64,000 bases of DNA from Dyadobacter flavalbus (GCF_006149045.1 NZ_VBSN01000049.1:658495-722494), one strand, 5' to 3'. Positions 53,775-62,189 are shown, counted from the first letter of the stretch. The notes: generated by a model not told the origin, from the sequence alone. Numbers and translations: made by a program.

Positions 53775-54827
53775 ATGAAAACGATAAAAGGACCGGGTAT
53801 CTTTCTTGCGCAGTTTCTGGGCGATGAAGAACCTTTCAACTCTCTTGATTCCATTGCGGGCTATATGGCCGGCCTGGGCTACAAAGGCGTGCAATTACCC
53901 ATCTGGGACCCAAGAATTATTGATGTAAAACTTGCTGCTGAATCACAAACGTACGCGGATGAACTCAAAGGTAAACTGAAAGACAAAGGGCTGGAAATAA
54001 CCGAACTTGCCTCGCATATCATCGGTCAGCTGGTGGCCTCCCACCCTGTTTATGATGAAATGTACGACGGTTTTGCTATTCCGGAAGTTCGCAACAACCC
54101 GAAAGCAAGAGCCGAATGGGCAACGCAGCAGCTGAAATATGCAGCCGTTGCAAGCCGCAACCTCGGGCTTACCGCAAGCGCAACCTTTTCAGGCGCACTC
54201 GCATGGCCTTTTCTTTATCCGTGGCCGCAGCGTCCTGCCGGTCTGGTGGAGACTGCTTTCAAGGAACTGGCCGCAAGGTGGAGGCCGATTCTGGACGTTT
54301 ACGACGAAAACGGTGTGGACGTTGCTTACGAACTTCATCCGGGCGAAGACCTGTTCGACGGTTCTACTTTCGAGATGTTTGTGGATTACCTCGACGGACA
54401 TACGCGCGCCAATATCAATTACGATCCGAGCCATTTTGTGCTGCAGCAACTGGATTATCTGCAGTTCATTGATCTGTATCACGACCGTATAAAAGCATTC
54501 CACGTAAAAGATGCCGAGTTCAATCCTTCCGGAAAGCAGGGCGTTTACAGCGGCTTTGCAGGCTGGGCCGATCGCGCAGGCCGTTTCCGTTCGTTAGGCG
54601 ACGGACAGGTGGATTTCGGAAGTATATTCTCCAAATTATCACAGTACGATTACGGCAGCTGGGCAGTTCTGGAATGGGAATGCTGCATCAAGTCGCCGTC
54701 GCAGGGCGCTGCAGAAGGTGCTCCGTTCATTGAAAACCATATTATTGAAGTTACAACCAAAGCTTTTGATGATTTTGCCGGAACAGGTGCAGATGAGGCA
54801 TTCAACCGCAAGGTGCTTGGTCTGTAA
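53775..54827 (+). CDS. Sugar phosphate isomerase/epimerase (xylose isomerase-like TIM barrel)
   Basis: 350-residue AP-endonuclease-2-type TIM barrel. Metal-site residues are visible in VDVAYELHPGEDLFDG, INYDPSHF, FHVKDAEF and VLEWECC, which correspond to Glu, Asp/His, His and Glu ligands of this fold. No signal peptide. Family members isomerise or epimerise sugars and keto-sugars; some act as keto-glycoside hydrolase-like lyases. It is the third gene of the operon and is followed by a terminator. The start at ATG 53775 agrees with MKTIKGPGIF as the family opening. Confidence 0.9.
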   Translation: MKTIKGPGIFLAQFLGDEEPFNSLDSIAGYMAGLGYKGVQLPIWDPRIIDVKLAAESQTYADELKGKLKDKGLEITELASHIIGQLVASHPVYDEMYDGFAIPEVRNNPKARAEWATQQLKYAAVASRNLGLTASATFSGALAWPFLYPWPQRPAGLVETAFKELAARWRPILDVYDENGVDVAYELHPGEDLFDGSTFEMFVDYLDGHTRANINYDPSHFVLQQLDYLQFIDLYHDRIKAFHVKDAEFNPSGKQGVYSGFAGWADRAGRFRSLGDGQVDFGSIFSKLSQYDYGSWAVLEWECCIKSPSQGAAEGAPFIENHIIEVTTKAFDDFAGTGADEAFNRKVLGL

Positions 54828-54855
54828 CTATAAATTGCTATTTACAAGTATATTG

Positions 54856-54891
54856 AAAACCTATCTTCCTTCTGAAGTATAGGTTTTTTTT
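54856..54891 (+). terminator. Terminator after the isomerase gene
   Basis: AAAACCTATCTTC pairs with GAAGTATAGGTTTT (one bulge), followed by a run of T. It separates the three-gene operon from the ThuA fusion gene, which therefore probably has its own promoter. Confidence 0.75.
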
Positions 54892-54932
54892 GTAGATTCA
54901 AGTATTATCGTTAATCAACAATTATATCAGGA

Positions 54933-57900
54933 ATGCGTAATTTTCTTTATCAAACTTCATTGAAATGTTTGCAGGCTGCAAGTATGGTTATAGTCACCTG
55001 CTTCTGTCTGGAAACTTTCGCACAGACCATAACCCCGGAAAAACGTGTTCTGGTTTTCTCAAAAACAGCCGGTTTCCGGCATTCTTCCATTCCGGCAGGC
55101 AGAACTGCGATTGTGAACCTTGGACGTGAAAAAGGCTTTGCCGTAGATACTACCGAAAATGCAGCTGTTTTTACAGACAAGAATCTTCAGAAATACAGCG
55201 CAGTCATTTTCCTGAATACAACCGGAAATATCCTGAACGACAAGCAGCAGGATTCTTTTGAACGCTATATTCAGGCGGGCGGCGGTTATGTCGGGATTCA
55301 TGCGGCCACCGATAACGAATATGACTGGCCGTGGTACAACAAGCTTTCGGGTGCTTATTTTGCCAGCCATCCCGGAAATCCGAATGTACAGGAAGGCGAG
55401 GCCTATGTTGTCAATGACAATCATCCGTCCATGACTGATTTCCCTAAAAAATGGAAGATCAAGGATGAATTTTACGACTTCAAAAGCTTTAACCCGAAAG
55501 TAACGGTTCTGGTTAAAATCGATGAAAAAACGTATAAAGATGGAAAAATGGGCGACGATCATCCGATGTCGTGGTATCATGAGTTTGATGGCGGAAAAGC
55601 ATTTTATACCAATTTCGGACATGAAGACGCAACGTACGTGAATCCGGTTTTTGTAAAACACCTCACAGGCGGACTTAATTACGTAATGGCTTCCAAGCTG
55701 GATTATTCCAAAGCCCGTCCGGAAGAAAACCGTTTTACCAAAAAAGTACTCGTTTCCAAGCTGGACGAGCCTACCGAACTTGTCGTGCTGGACGATCAGC
55801 GCGTTCTGTTTGCTGAACGCAAGGGAAAGCTTAAACTGTACAATCCGAAAACCGGAAAAGTAAAACTTGCTGCCGAAGTGCCGGTTTATACCAAACAGGA
55901 ATATGGCTTGATGGGACTGAATATTGATCCGAATTTCAAAACCAACAAGCTTGTTTACCTTTACTACTCGCCGCCGTCTTCCGAAGCCGACACTGCACAG
56001 CATTTGTCTCGATTCAAATACGACGATGTAAAAGATACGCTTTTGCTTTCCACCGAAGAAGTACTGCTGACCGTCCCGGTTAAAAGAACGGATTGCTGCC
56101 ATACCGGCGGTTCTATCGCGTGGGACAATAAAGGAAACCTGTACTTATCGACCGGTGATGATGTAAATCCGTTTCAGTCCAATGGCTACGGCCCGATTGA
56201 CGAACGTCCGGGCCGCGAAGGATGGGACGGACAGCATTCTTCTTCCAATACCAATTCATTAAGGGGTAAAGTACTGCGCATCAAGCCGCGTTATGGCGAC
56301 CGCCGCGCCAACATGCCGGGCGGAACCAATTTGTACGATATTCCGGAAGGAAACCTTTTCCCGGCCGGAAACCCGAAAGCTCGTCCGGAAATATATGTAA
56401 TGGGTACGCGTAACCCTTACCGGATTTCTGTGGATCAGCATAATGGTTATTTGTACTGGGGCGATGTGGGCCCGGATGCCTCCAATGACGATCCGAAACG
56501 CGGCCCGAGAGGTTATGACGAAGTAAATCAGGCGCGTAAAGCCGGGTATTTCGGTTATCCGCTGTTCATTGCCGACAACAAACCTTATGTTGATTTCAAC
56601 TTTGCCGACAGTACTTCCGGAAAGCCTTTTGATCCGGCTGCTCCCGTAAACGACTCGCCGCACAATACAGGTCTTCAGCAATTGCCTCCTGCCCAGCCTG
56701 CATTTATATGGTACCCGTATGCGGACTCGCCGGAATTTGGTGCGATTGTAGGAAAAGGCGGCCGCAATGCCATGGCCGGGCCGGTTTATTATGCAGCGGA
56801 TTACCAGAACGGCAAAGGCAAGTTTCCGGATTATTACAATGGAAAATTCTTTGCTTACGACTGGATCCGCGATTACATCAATGTGGTGACCATGAACGAG
56901 CAGGGCGATCTTGTCAACATGGAACGTTTTATGCCGAATGCAAAATTCAGCCATCCGATTGATATGCAGTTTGCCAATGACGGTTCATTATATACCCTTG
57001 AATACGGTCCGAACTGGTTTGCACAAAATGATGAGGCCAGCTTGTCACACATCACTTTCAATGCCGGAAACCGTGCGCCGGTTGCGATTGCTTCTGCTAC
57101 AAACACGGTTGGAGCCGTTCCTTTGAAAGTCAGTTTCTTATCAAAAGGATCAAAGGATTACGACGGGGACGCTATCAAATATGAATGGACATTCGGAAAA
57201 GGACTGCCGAAAAGCACTGCTGCAAACCCGACCTTTACATATGCAAAGCCGGGCGAATACGTGGCAACGCTGAAAGTAACGGACAGCGCAGGAAATTCCA
57301 ATACTTCCGAAGTAACGATTAAAGCAGGAAATGCGGTTCCGAAAGTGGATGTGGCGATCAAAGGCAACAAGACTTTTTACTGGAACGGAAAGCCTGTCAA
57401 TTACGAAGTTTCGGTAAGCGACAAGGAAGACGGCAGCCTTGCCAACAAAAAAATCCTGGAAGAAGACGTGATGCTGACCATTGATTATCTGGAAGGTTAT
57501 GACAAAACACAGCTTGCGCAAGGACATCAGGCCAATACTGGTTTTGAAACCGGCAGAAGACTGATCGAGCTCAGCGACTGCAAAGCCTGTCATTCCATTA
57601 CCAAAAAATCCATTGGGCCGGCTTACATTGAAGTTGCAAAACGTTACGAGAAAGAACGTAATTCCGTGAAGACACTTGCCGAAAAAGTGATCAAAGGCGG
57701 AGGCGGAAACTGGGGCGAACAGGCCATGGCCGCGCACCCGCAGCACAAGCCGGAAGAAGCCGAAGAAATGGTGAAATACATTCTTTCCCTTGCCAAGGAA
57801 AAAACAGTTGACAAAAAGCCATTGAAAAGCAGCTATGTTACCGAAGCCAAGCAAAAAGAAGGTTCATACATTTTCTCAGCCAGCTACACGGATAAAGGAA

Positions 57901-58340
57901 GCAATGCCATGGGACCGTTAACCGGTTTCAAAACCGTTGCTTTACGTCCTGCCACGCTCATGGCGAATGCTGCGGATACGACCAGAAATACGGCCGCTTT
58001 CAAAGGAGAAAAAGGCACGGATGTGATCGTTGCGCTGAAAAACGACAGCTTCATCGGATTTGAAGATATTGACCTGAACGAAGTTTCCGGCCTGACTTTA
58101 TCCGTGAGCCATAATGCCGCACGGACTGCCGGCGGAATAGTTGAAATTCACATGGATGCTGTAAACGGGCCTAAACTAGGGGAAGCCAAGGTTGAAAATA
58201 CAGGAAATGTGGATATTCCGGTAAAAGCCACGGCTGACGGACGGCTACATAAATTGTTCTTTGTATTCAAAAATCCTTCCGCAGGCAATAAAGCACTGTT
58301 TGCTGTTGACTGGATCAAGTTTAACAATGCGGTGATGTAA
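54933..58340 (+). CDS. Exported ThuA / sugar-dehydrogenase / PKD / cytochrome c / CBM6-like fusion
   Basis: 1135 residues with a signal peptide (IVTCFCLETFAQ). Domains in order: ThuA-like (~35-255; VFSKTAGFRHSSIP, GGGYVGIHAATDNEYDWPWY); PQQ-dependent sugar-dehydrogenase-like six-blade propeller (~265-680; DEPTELVVLDD, EYGLMGLNIDPNF, DCCHTGGSIAWD, GTRNPYRISVD); PKD (~705-795; DYDGDAIKYEWTFG, GEYVATLKVTD); a second Ig-like stretch; class I cytochrome c (~860-955; heme motif CKACH at ~882, likely Met ligand in QAMAAHP); CBM6-like C-terminus (~985-1135). Electrons from sugar oxidation could pass to the heme domain. The organisation occurs in Bacteroidota; the substrate here is unknown. Confidence 0.9.
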   Translation: MRNFLYQTSLKCLQAASMVIVTCFCLETFAQTITPEKRVLVFSKTAGFRHSSIPAGRTAIVNLGREKGFAVDTTENAAVFTDKNLQKYSAVIFLNTTGNILNDKQQDSFERYIQAGGGYVGIHAATDNEYDWPWYNKLSGAYFASHPGNPNVQEGEAYVVNDNHPSMTDFPKKWKIKDEFYDFKSFNPKVTVLVKIDEKTYKDGKMGDDHPMSWYHEFDGGKAFYTNFGHEDATYVNPVFVKHLTGGLNYVMASKLDYSKARPEENRFTKKVLVSKLDEPTELVVLDDQRVLFAERKGKLKLYNPKTGKVKLAAEVPVYTKQEYGLMGLNIDPNFKTNKLVYLYYSPPSSEADTAQHLSRFKYDDVKDTLLLSTEEVLLTVPVKRTDCCHTGGSIAWDNKGNLYLSTGDDVNPFQSNGYGPIDERPGREGWDGQHSSSNTNSLRGKVLRIKPRYGDRRANMPGGTNLYDIPEGNLFPAGNPKARPEIYVMGTRNPYRISVDQHNGYLYWGDVGPDASNDDPKRGPRGYDEVNQARKAGYFGYPLFIADNKPYVDFNFADSTSGKPFDPAAPVNDSPHNTGLQQLPPAQPAFIWYPYADSPEFGAIVGKGGRNAMAGPVYYAADYQNGKGKFPDYYNGKFFAYDWIRDYINVVTMNEQGDLVNMERFMPNAKFSHPIDMQFANDGSLYTLEYGPNWFAQNDEASLSHITFNAGNRAPVAIASATNTVGAVPLKVSFLSKGSKDYDGDAIKYEWTFGKGLPKSTAANPTFTYAKPGEYVATLKVTDSAGNSNTSEVTIKAGNAVPKVDVAIKGNKTFYWNGKPVNYEVSVSDKEDGSLANKKILEEDVMLTIDYLEGYDKTQLAQGHQANTGFETGRRLIELSDCKACHSITKKSIGPAYIEVAKRYEKERNSVKTLAEKVIKGGGGNWGEQAMAAHPQHKPEEAEEMVKYILSLAKEKTVDKKPLKSSYVTEAKQKEGSYIFSASYTDKGSNAMGPLTGFKTVALRPATLMANAADTTRNTAAFKGEKGTDVIVALKNDSFIGFEDIDLNEVSGLTLSVSHNAARTAGGIVEIHMDAVNGPKLGEAKVENTGNVDIPVKATADGRLHKLFFVFKNPSAGNKALFAVDWIKFNNAVM

Positions 58341-58385
58341 AAGGACAGGCAACAGACTGTGTTACAAAGTAGAACTTTTCAGTAA

Positions 58386-58455
58386 TTGTCACATGGAGCG
58401 TAGTCGAAATGGTGTGTTCAGTGCTCAACAACTTCGACTACGCTCGGTTTGACAA
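58386..58455. repeat. Intergenic palindromic repeat (REP-like)
   Basis: Imperfect inverted repeat: TTGTCA...GAGCGTAGTCGAA on the left and TTCGACTACGCTC...TGACAA on the right. The GAGCGTAGTCGAA core resembles a short dispersed repeat I associate with Bacteroidota intergenic regions. It lies right before the terminator that separates two convergent genes. Dispersed copies cannot be checked in one window. Confidence 0.6.
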
Positions 58456-58463
58456 TGAAATTG

Positions 58464-58507
58464 ACATAAAAAAACAGCTTCCTAGAAAGGAAGCTGTTTT
58501 TTTATGT
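58464..58507. terminator. Bidirectional terminator with perfect 20-bp stem
   Basis: Arms starting ACATAAAAAAACAGCTTCCT pair perfectly around a 4-base AGAA loop. A/T tracts lie on both flanks, so it ends both the rightward fusion gene and the leftward TIGR02757 gene that stops at 58510. Confidence 0.9.
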
Positions 58508-58509
58508 CC

Positions 58510-59283
58510 TCATTTGGCAAAACCTTCAATGCCAAGCCCGAACAAGGCAAAATCGTATTTGACGGGATCATCCGGATTCAGTAACCTTAGTGAAGCAGTA
58601 AGTTCCGTTGCGGTTTGCCAGTCAGTCACCGGCCTTTTGATCAATCCCAGAAGCCTTGCCACGCGGTCCACGTGCACATCGCAAGGACAAACAAGCTGAG
58701 CCGGCCGGATTGTATCCCAGATTCCGAAATCGACGCCTTTATCGTCTTTTCTGACCATCCAGCGCAGAAACATATTCAGTCGCTTGCACGACGATTTTCT
58801 GACAGGCGTGGCAATATGCTTGCGGGTTCGGGGCGGAAAATTTTCCGAATCGCTGAACAGATCGTGAAAACCGATCAGCCCGTTCTCAATCGTCTGATCT
58901 TCCGGTTTCATATGGCTGCTGAAAGCGTATTCCAGTGAATCGTGTTGATTGTAATAGTTTTTGAAAAAATGCAGAAAGTAAAGCGTATCCGTTGCATTGA
59001 ACGTCCGGTGCTTGAAATTCAGAAATGGCCTCAAATCGCTCTCTTCATGATTTAGGACAAAATCATACGGTGCATGATCCATGAATGCGGAAAGTTCCAG
59101 ACATTTACTGATAATGGTTTTACGTTGCCCCCAAGCCAGTACCGCAGCCCAGAAACCCATAATTTCAATATCCTGTTTCCGTGAAAACAAATGCGGAATA
59201 CTGATCGGATCGGAAGAAATGAATTCAGGACGATTGTACTGATCGGCTTTTTCTTCCAGTAAATCAATTAAATAAGGTGAAAT
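58510..59283 (-). CDS. TIGR02757 family protein, apparently with a non-ATG (ATT) start
   Basis: Bacteroidota-wide family of unknown function. The core includes KQDIEIMGFWAAVLAWGQRKTII, DHAPYDFVLNHEE, FKHRTFNATDTLYFLHF, CPCDVHVDRVARLLGL and a C-terminal FALFGLGIEG; all family signatures are present. The shortest standard reading starts at TTG 59190, but in-frame sequence upstream (SPYLIDLLEEKADQYNRPEF, then ISSDPISIPHLF) is clearly family-like. No ATG, GTG or TTG exists between the upstream stop (59299-59301) and it. ATT at 59283-59281 is the best candidate, with ATT 59268 or CTG 59259 next. A sequence error is an alternative. Confidence 0.8.
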   Translation of the reverse strand: MSPYLIDLLEEKADQYNRPEFISSDPISIPHLFSRKQDIEIMGFWAAVLAWGQRKTIISKCLELSAFMDHAPYDFVLNHEESDLRPFLNFKHRTFNATDTLYFLHFFKNYYNQHDSLEYAFSSHMKPEDQTIENGLIGFHDLFSDSENFPPRTRKHIATPVRKSSCKRLNMFLRWMVRKDDKGVDFGIWDTIRPAQLVCPCDVHVDRVARLLGLIKRPVTDWQTATELTASLRLLNPDDPVKYDFALFGLGIEGFAK

Positions 59284-59298
59284 AGTAAATGCTTGTGT

Positions 59299-59511
59299 TT
59301 AGTGTTTGGCATGGCTTCCTCCGAAAATGTAAGCCAGGACTCTGGAAATGCCGGAAAAGAACATAACGATTCCGGAAAACAAAAACGTAAATATGGCAAT
59401 GAATGGATACAGCATGGTGAACATAACGCTCCACATTTTATACCCGGCCGTATTTTTAAGCGCGGCTCTTTCTTCTTCTCTTTTGGAACGGAATTCTGGT
59501 GAATGTTTCAT
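59299..59511 (-). CDS. Small membrane protein, unknown function
   Basis: 70 residues: a charged N-terminal half (HSPEFRSKREEERAALKN) and one or two hydrophobic helices (MWSVMFTMLYPFIAIFTFLFSGIVMFF), ending in GGSHAKH. No named motif. It sits 15 bp upstream of the likely ATT start of the next leftward gene and 20 bp downstream of the LysM gene, so it belongs to that leftward run. Probably an inner-membrane protein. Confidence 0.7.
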   Translation of the reverse strand: MKHSPEFRSKREEERAALKNTAGYKMWSVMFTMLYPFIAIFTFLFSGIVMFFSGISRVLAYIFGGSHAKH

Positions 59512-59531
59512 ATTTGCAGGTTATTCAAAAA

Positions 59532-60524
59532 TTATTCCAGATAGCTTACAACGGCTCTGAACCTCTTGCTGTTTGGAGAAACTTTCTCGAAAGCTCTGGA
59601 AGACAACTTGATAACAATATCGTCGTTGATGCTCGTATCCGGAATGCGGCCTATAATTCTGACAATGATTTTTTCCTGATTGTATTCATTCAGCACTTCC
59701 ACCAAAGCGCCGATCGGAGCCGTGCGGTGCAGTCCCAGAAATTTGCTTGTACTTTCATCCGTCTCGATCACCTCGGCCAGTCCGGATTCCGATTTCCTTT
59801 TTCCACGGACAACTTTGGGCGCCGGCACTTCTTCAACCGGTTTTACTACTTTTTCAGGAACAACTGCTTTGGCTTTTGCAGAATCTTTTACAACTGTTGT
59901 GGTTGTAACTTTCGGCTCCGGAGGAGCCACCGAAGCAGTGACTTTTTCAGCACCTTTCTCGCTAACGATCAGTTCCTGTCCTTCCCGGATATTATCATCC
60001 GAAAGATTGTTCCATTTTCTCAGGTCCGCCATCAGAACGCCGTATTTTACAGCAACGCGGTACAAAGTCTGGCCCGGCTCCACTTTATGGATTCCGTTCG
60101 GAGCAACGGAGACAGCCGATCCGGCACTCGGAGCCGATGCAGCCGGCGCAACAGCAGCCGGTTTCGAACTTTTAACTTCCTCCTTTTTTTCCTCCTTCCT
60201 GTCTTCCTTTTTCTCTTCTCTCCTTTCCTCCTTCTTGGAATCCTTTTTACCAGCCTTTGCCATGTAAGGCACTCTGATCGTTTGTCCGGACTGGATCTGA
60301 TCGCTCATTCCCGGGTTGGCTTCCCGGAGCGCCTGAATCGTAGTGCCGTACTGCCGGACTACGGCAAACATGGTCTGACCCTGATTTACTTTATGCAAAA
60401 CAAAAACCTTACCTCCTACTTTTTCAACTCCCACGGAGTCTACTGCATTCATTCCATTGGCACGTATACAAACCATGCCCGTCAACAAACCTGCCAGAAA
60501 AGTCAGGCAAAAAATGTATTTCAT
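59532..60524 (-). CDS. LysM protein with C-terminal DPBB (RlpA-like) domain
   Basis: 330 residues with a signal-like start (FCLTFLAGLLTGMVC). Two LysM modules bind peptidoglycan: ~38-85 (HKVNQGQTMFAVVRQYG) and ~145-190 (HKVEPGQTLYRVAVKYG). Between them is a highly charged Lys/Glu linker. The C-terminal ~80 residues (GLHRTAPIGALVEVLN, VRIIGRIPDTSINDDIVIKLS) form a double-psi beta-barrel as in RlpA, a lytic transglycosylase-related fold. The protein is likely periplasmic and acts on the cell wall; whether the barrel is enzymatic is not clear. It follows the DUF4905-like gene by 3 bp. Confidence 0.87.
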   Translation of the reverse strand: MKYIFCLTFLAGLLTGMVCIRANGMNAVDSVGVEKVGGKVFVLHKVNQGQTMFAVVRQYGTTIQALREANPGMSDQIQSGQTIRVPYMAKAGKKDSKKEERREEKKEDRKEEKKEEVKSSKPAAVAPAASAPSAGSAVSVAPNGIHKVEPGQTLYRVAVKYGVLMADLRKWNNLSDDNIREGQELIVSEKGAEKVTASVAPPEPKVTTTTVVKDSAKAKAVVPEKVVKPVEEVPAPKVVRGKRKSESGLAEVIETDESTSKFLGLHRTAPIGALVEVLNEYNQEKIIVRIIGRIPDTSINDDIVIKLSSRAFEKVSPNSKRFRAVVSYLE

Positions 60525-60527
60525 TTA

Positions 60528-61316
60528 TTATGAAAAAGTTAAACTCGAGAACTCGTTATTATTTTTAAGATAAACCAGCGTTGAAGCTTTCAGCATCATG
60601 GTGGAACGGCCTATTCCTTTACGTTCTTCCGACAATTGTTCGTGTAAAACAATCTGCCTGTTGTCTGTCACAATCAGAAGATATTGAATTGCTTTATCCT
60701 GCTCGTAAATATAATAAGAAAACATTATATAGGGCCTTTTCTCAAGATAATCAATATTCACAGCATCATGTCCGCCTGTAACTTTTTTAATAAACGAACT
60801 GAGCTGGTCAAAGTATGGATTTCCCTGTTTGTAACGAACGGGCTCTTTCAAAATTATTTCACCGGACTGCTCTTTGTATTCACCGGAAAGCGGCAATAAT
60901 TCCCCGGTTTCCGCATTGCATGCCATATGCCTGAACTGCTCGCCCGCTTTGGTTGCAACCTCTATCCTGTCTGCCGCAAGCTTTTTTACCATCAGATAAT
61001 TGGGCAGTACCCACAGCATACGCCCGTTTGCTGCATCAACGGCAAGCAGGTCGGTCGGTTCGGGAAGTTCCGGAAAGCGGTAATTATGCAAAAAAAGCTG
61101 TTTACCCGAAAAAGCCGTCAGCGAAGTCCACCAATCTGTACCTTCCGGCTGCTCATGCCATAACAATCGCTGTACAGCGACATCGGCCACTGCAAATGAG
61201 ACTTTCTTTCCTTCTGCTTCCCGTAATTCGACAGCCCACAAATTGCTGTCTGCATTTGGATCGGGAAGAATTCTCCAGATATTTTGCGAAAACGGATGTG
61301 AAAAGATTTTATGCAA
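60528..61316 (-). CDS. DUF4905-like protein
   Basis: 262 residues without a signal peptide or membrane helix. The body is beta-rich with repeated short strands (FAVADVAVQRLLW, LFLHNYRFPELPEPTDLLAVDAANGRMLW, MFSYYIYEQDKAIQYLLIVTD), reminiscent of a propeller. I associate this with DUF4905, a Bacteroidota family of unknown function. First gene of a leftward run with the LysM gene (3 bp apart), the small membrane protein and the TIGR02757 gene. A good promoter match lies 21 bp upstream. Confidence 0.72.
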   Translation of the reverse strand: MHKIFSHPFSQNIWRILPDPNADSNLWAVELREAEGKKVSFAVADVAVQRLLWHEQPEGTDWWTSLTAFSGKQLFLHNYRFPELPEPTDLLAVDAANGRMLWVLPNYLMVKKLAADRIEVATKAGEQFRHMACNAETGELLPLSGEYKEQSGEIILKEPVRYKQGNPYFDQLSSFIKKVTGGHDAVNIDYLEKRPYIMFSYYIYEQDKAIQYLLIVTDNRQIVLHEQLSEERKGIGRSTMMLKASTLVYLKNNNEFSSLTFS

Positions 61317-61336
61317 TTTTTTAGCTTTATTTGATT

Positions 61337-61369
61337 CAAATTTAACAAACGGACCATACTAATAACAAA
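61337..61369 (-). promoter_or_regulatory. Candidate promoter of the DUF4905-LysM run
   Basis: On the minus strand TTTG, 21 bases, TAAATTTG: both Bacteroidota elements match, about 21 bp upstream of the start at 61316. It occupies the whole 56-bp divergent spacer with kdsB. Confidence 0.45.
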
Positions 61370-61372
61370 ATC

Positions 61373-62110
61373 GTGCGAATATTAGGAATAATCCCTGCCC
61401 GCTATGCTTCAACGCGTTTTCCTGCCAAAGCGCTGGCCGATATCGGAGGAAAAAGTATGATCCGGCGGGTGTATGAACAAGCCGTAAAAGCAACGCAGCT
61501 GGATCAGGTTATTGTGGCAACGGATGATGAAAGAATCCTGAATCATGTAAAAAGCTTTGGCGGACAGGCCGTTATGACTTCCGAAAATCATCAAAGCGGA
61601 ACGGACAGATGTTTTGAAGCACTTTCCAAAACAGGAGATTATGAATATGTGATCAATATACAGGGCGATGAACCCTTTATCAGTCCGGAACCGATCGACA
61701 GTCTGGCTGCCGTACTCGACGGTGTTACGGAGCTGGCAACTCTGGTGAAAATTATAGACAATGAAGATATTTTGTTCAATGTAAATGTTCCAAAGGCTGT
61801 TTTGAACAAACGAAATGAAGTCATGTATTTCAGCCGCCAGACTATTCCTTATCTACGGAATGCAGCGCAGCCTGAATGGCTGGATTCACACGTTTTCTAT
61901 AAACACATCGGAATATATGCCTACCGCTCGGATGTTCTTGCCGAAATCACAAAGCTGCCGGTTTCCGGTCTGGAAAAAGCAGAGGCACTGGAACAGCTCC
62001 GCTGGCTTGAAAACGGCTATGCAATCAAGGCAGTAATTACTTCCGACGACTCGCACGGCGTGGATACGCCCGACGATCTGGAACGGGTTACAAGAAAGTT
62101 CCTGTCGTAA
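61373..62110 (+). CDS. kdsB: 3-deoxy-manno-octulosonate cytidylyltransferase
   Basis: Activates Kdo to CMP-Kdo for lipopolysaccharide inner core. 245 residues from GTG 61373; the opening RILGIIPARYASTRFPAK is the nucleotide-binding signature. VATDDERI, SENHQSGTDR and INIQGDEPFI (with metal-binding Asp) follow, and HIGIYAYR with SGLEKAEALEQLRWLENG closes the active site. All landmark motifs match. It is divergent from DUF4905 by only 56 bp. Confidence 0.96.
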   Translation: MRILGIIPARYASTRFPAKALADIGGKSMIRRVYEQAVKATQLDQVIVATDDERILNHVKSFGGQAVMTSENHQSGTDRCFEALSKTGDYEYVINIQGDEPFISPEPIDSLAAVLDGVTELATLVKIIDNEDILFNVNVPKAVLNKRNEVMYFSRQTIPYLRNAAQPEWLDSHVFYKHIGIYAYRSDVLAEITKLPVSGLEKAEALEQLRWLENGYAIKAVITSDDSHGVDTPDDLERVTRKFLS

Positions 62111-62189
62111 ACCGATGACTTGGAATGCTATTTTTACGATTCAGGATAACGCTTGACAAGGGTGCGTATAGGATTAAAAAACGTTAAAA

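Noticed and set aside
55059..56102. 347-residue leftward open frame
   Set aside because: Antisense to the ThuA-dehydrogenase fusion, whose domains are clear; no recognised motif.
59499..60533. 344-residue rightward open frame
   Set aside because: Antisense to the LysM protein, Phe/Arg/Ser-rich composition without domains; a shadow of the Lys/Glu-rich coding strand.
62150..62180. Sigma70-like TTGACA before porX
   Set aside because: TTGACA occurs at about 62153 but no TATAAT-like box lies at 16-18 bp, and Bacteroidota rarely use that promoter type.
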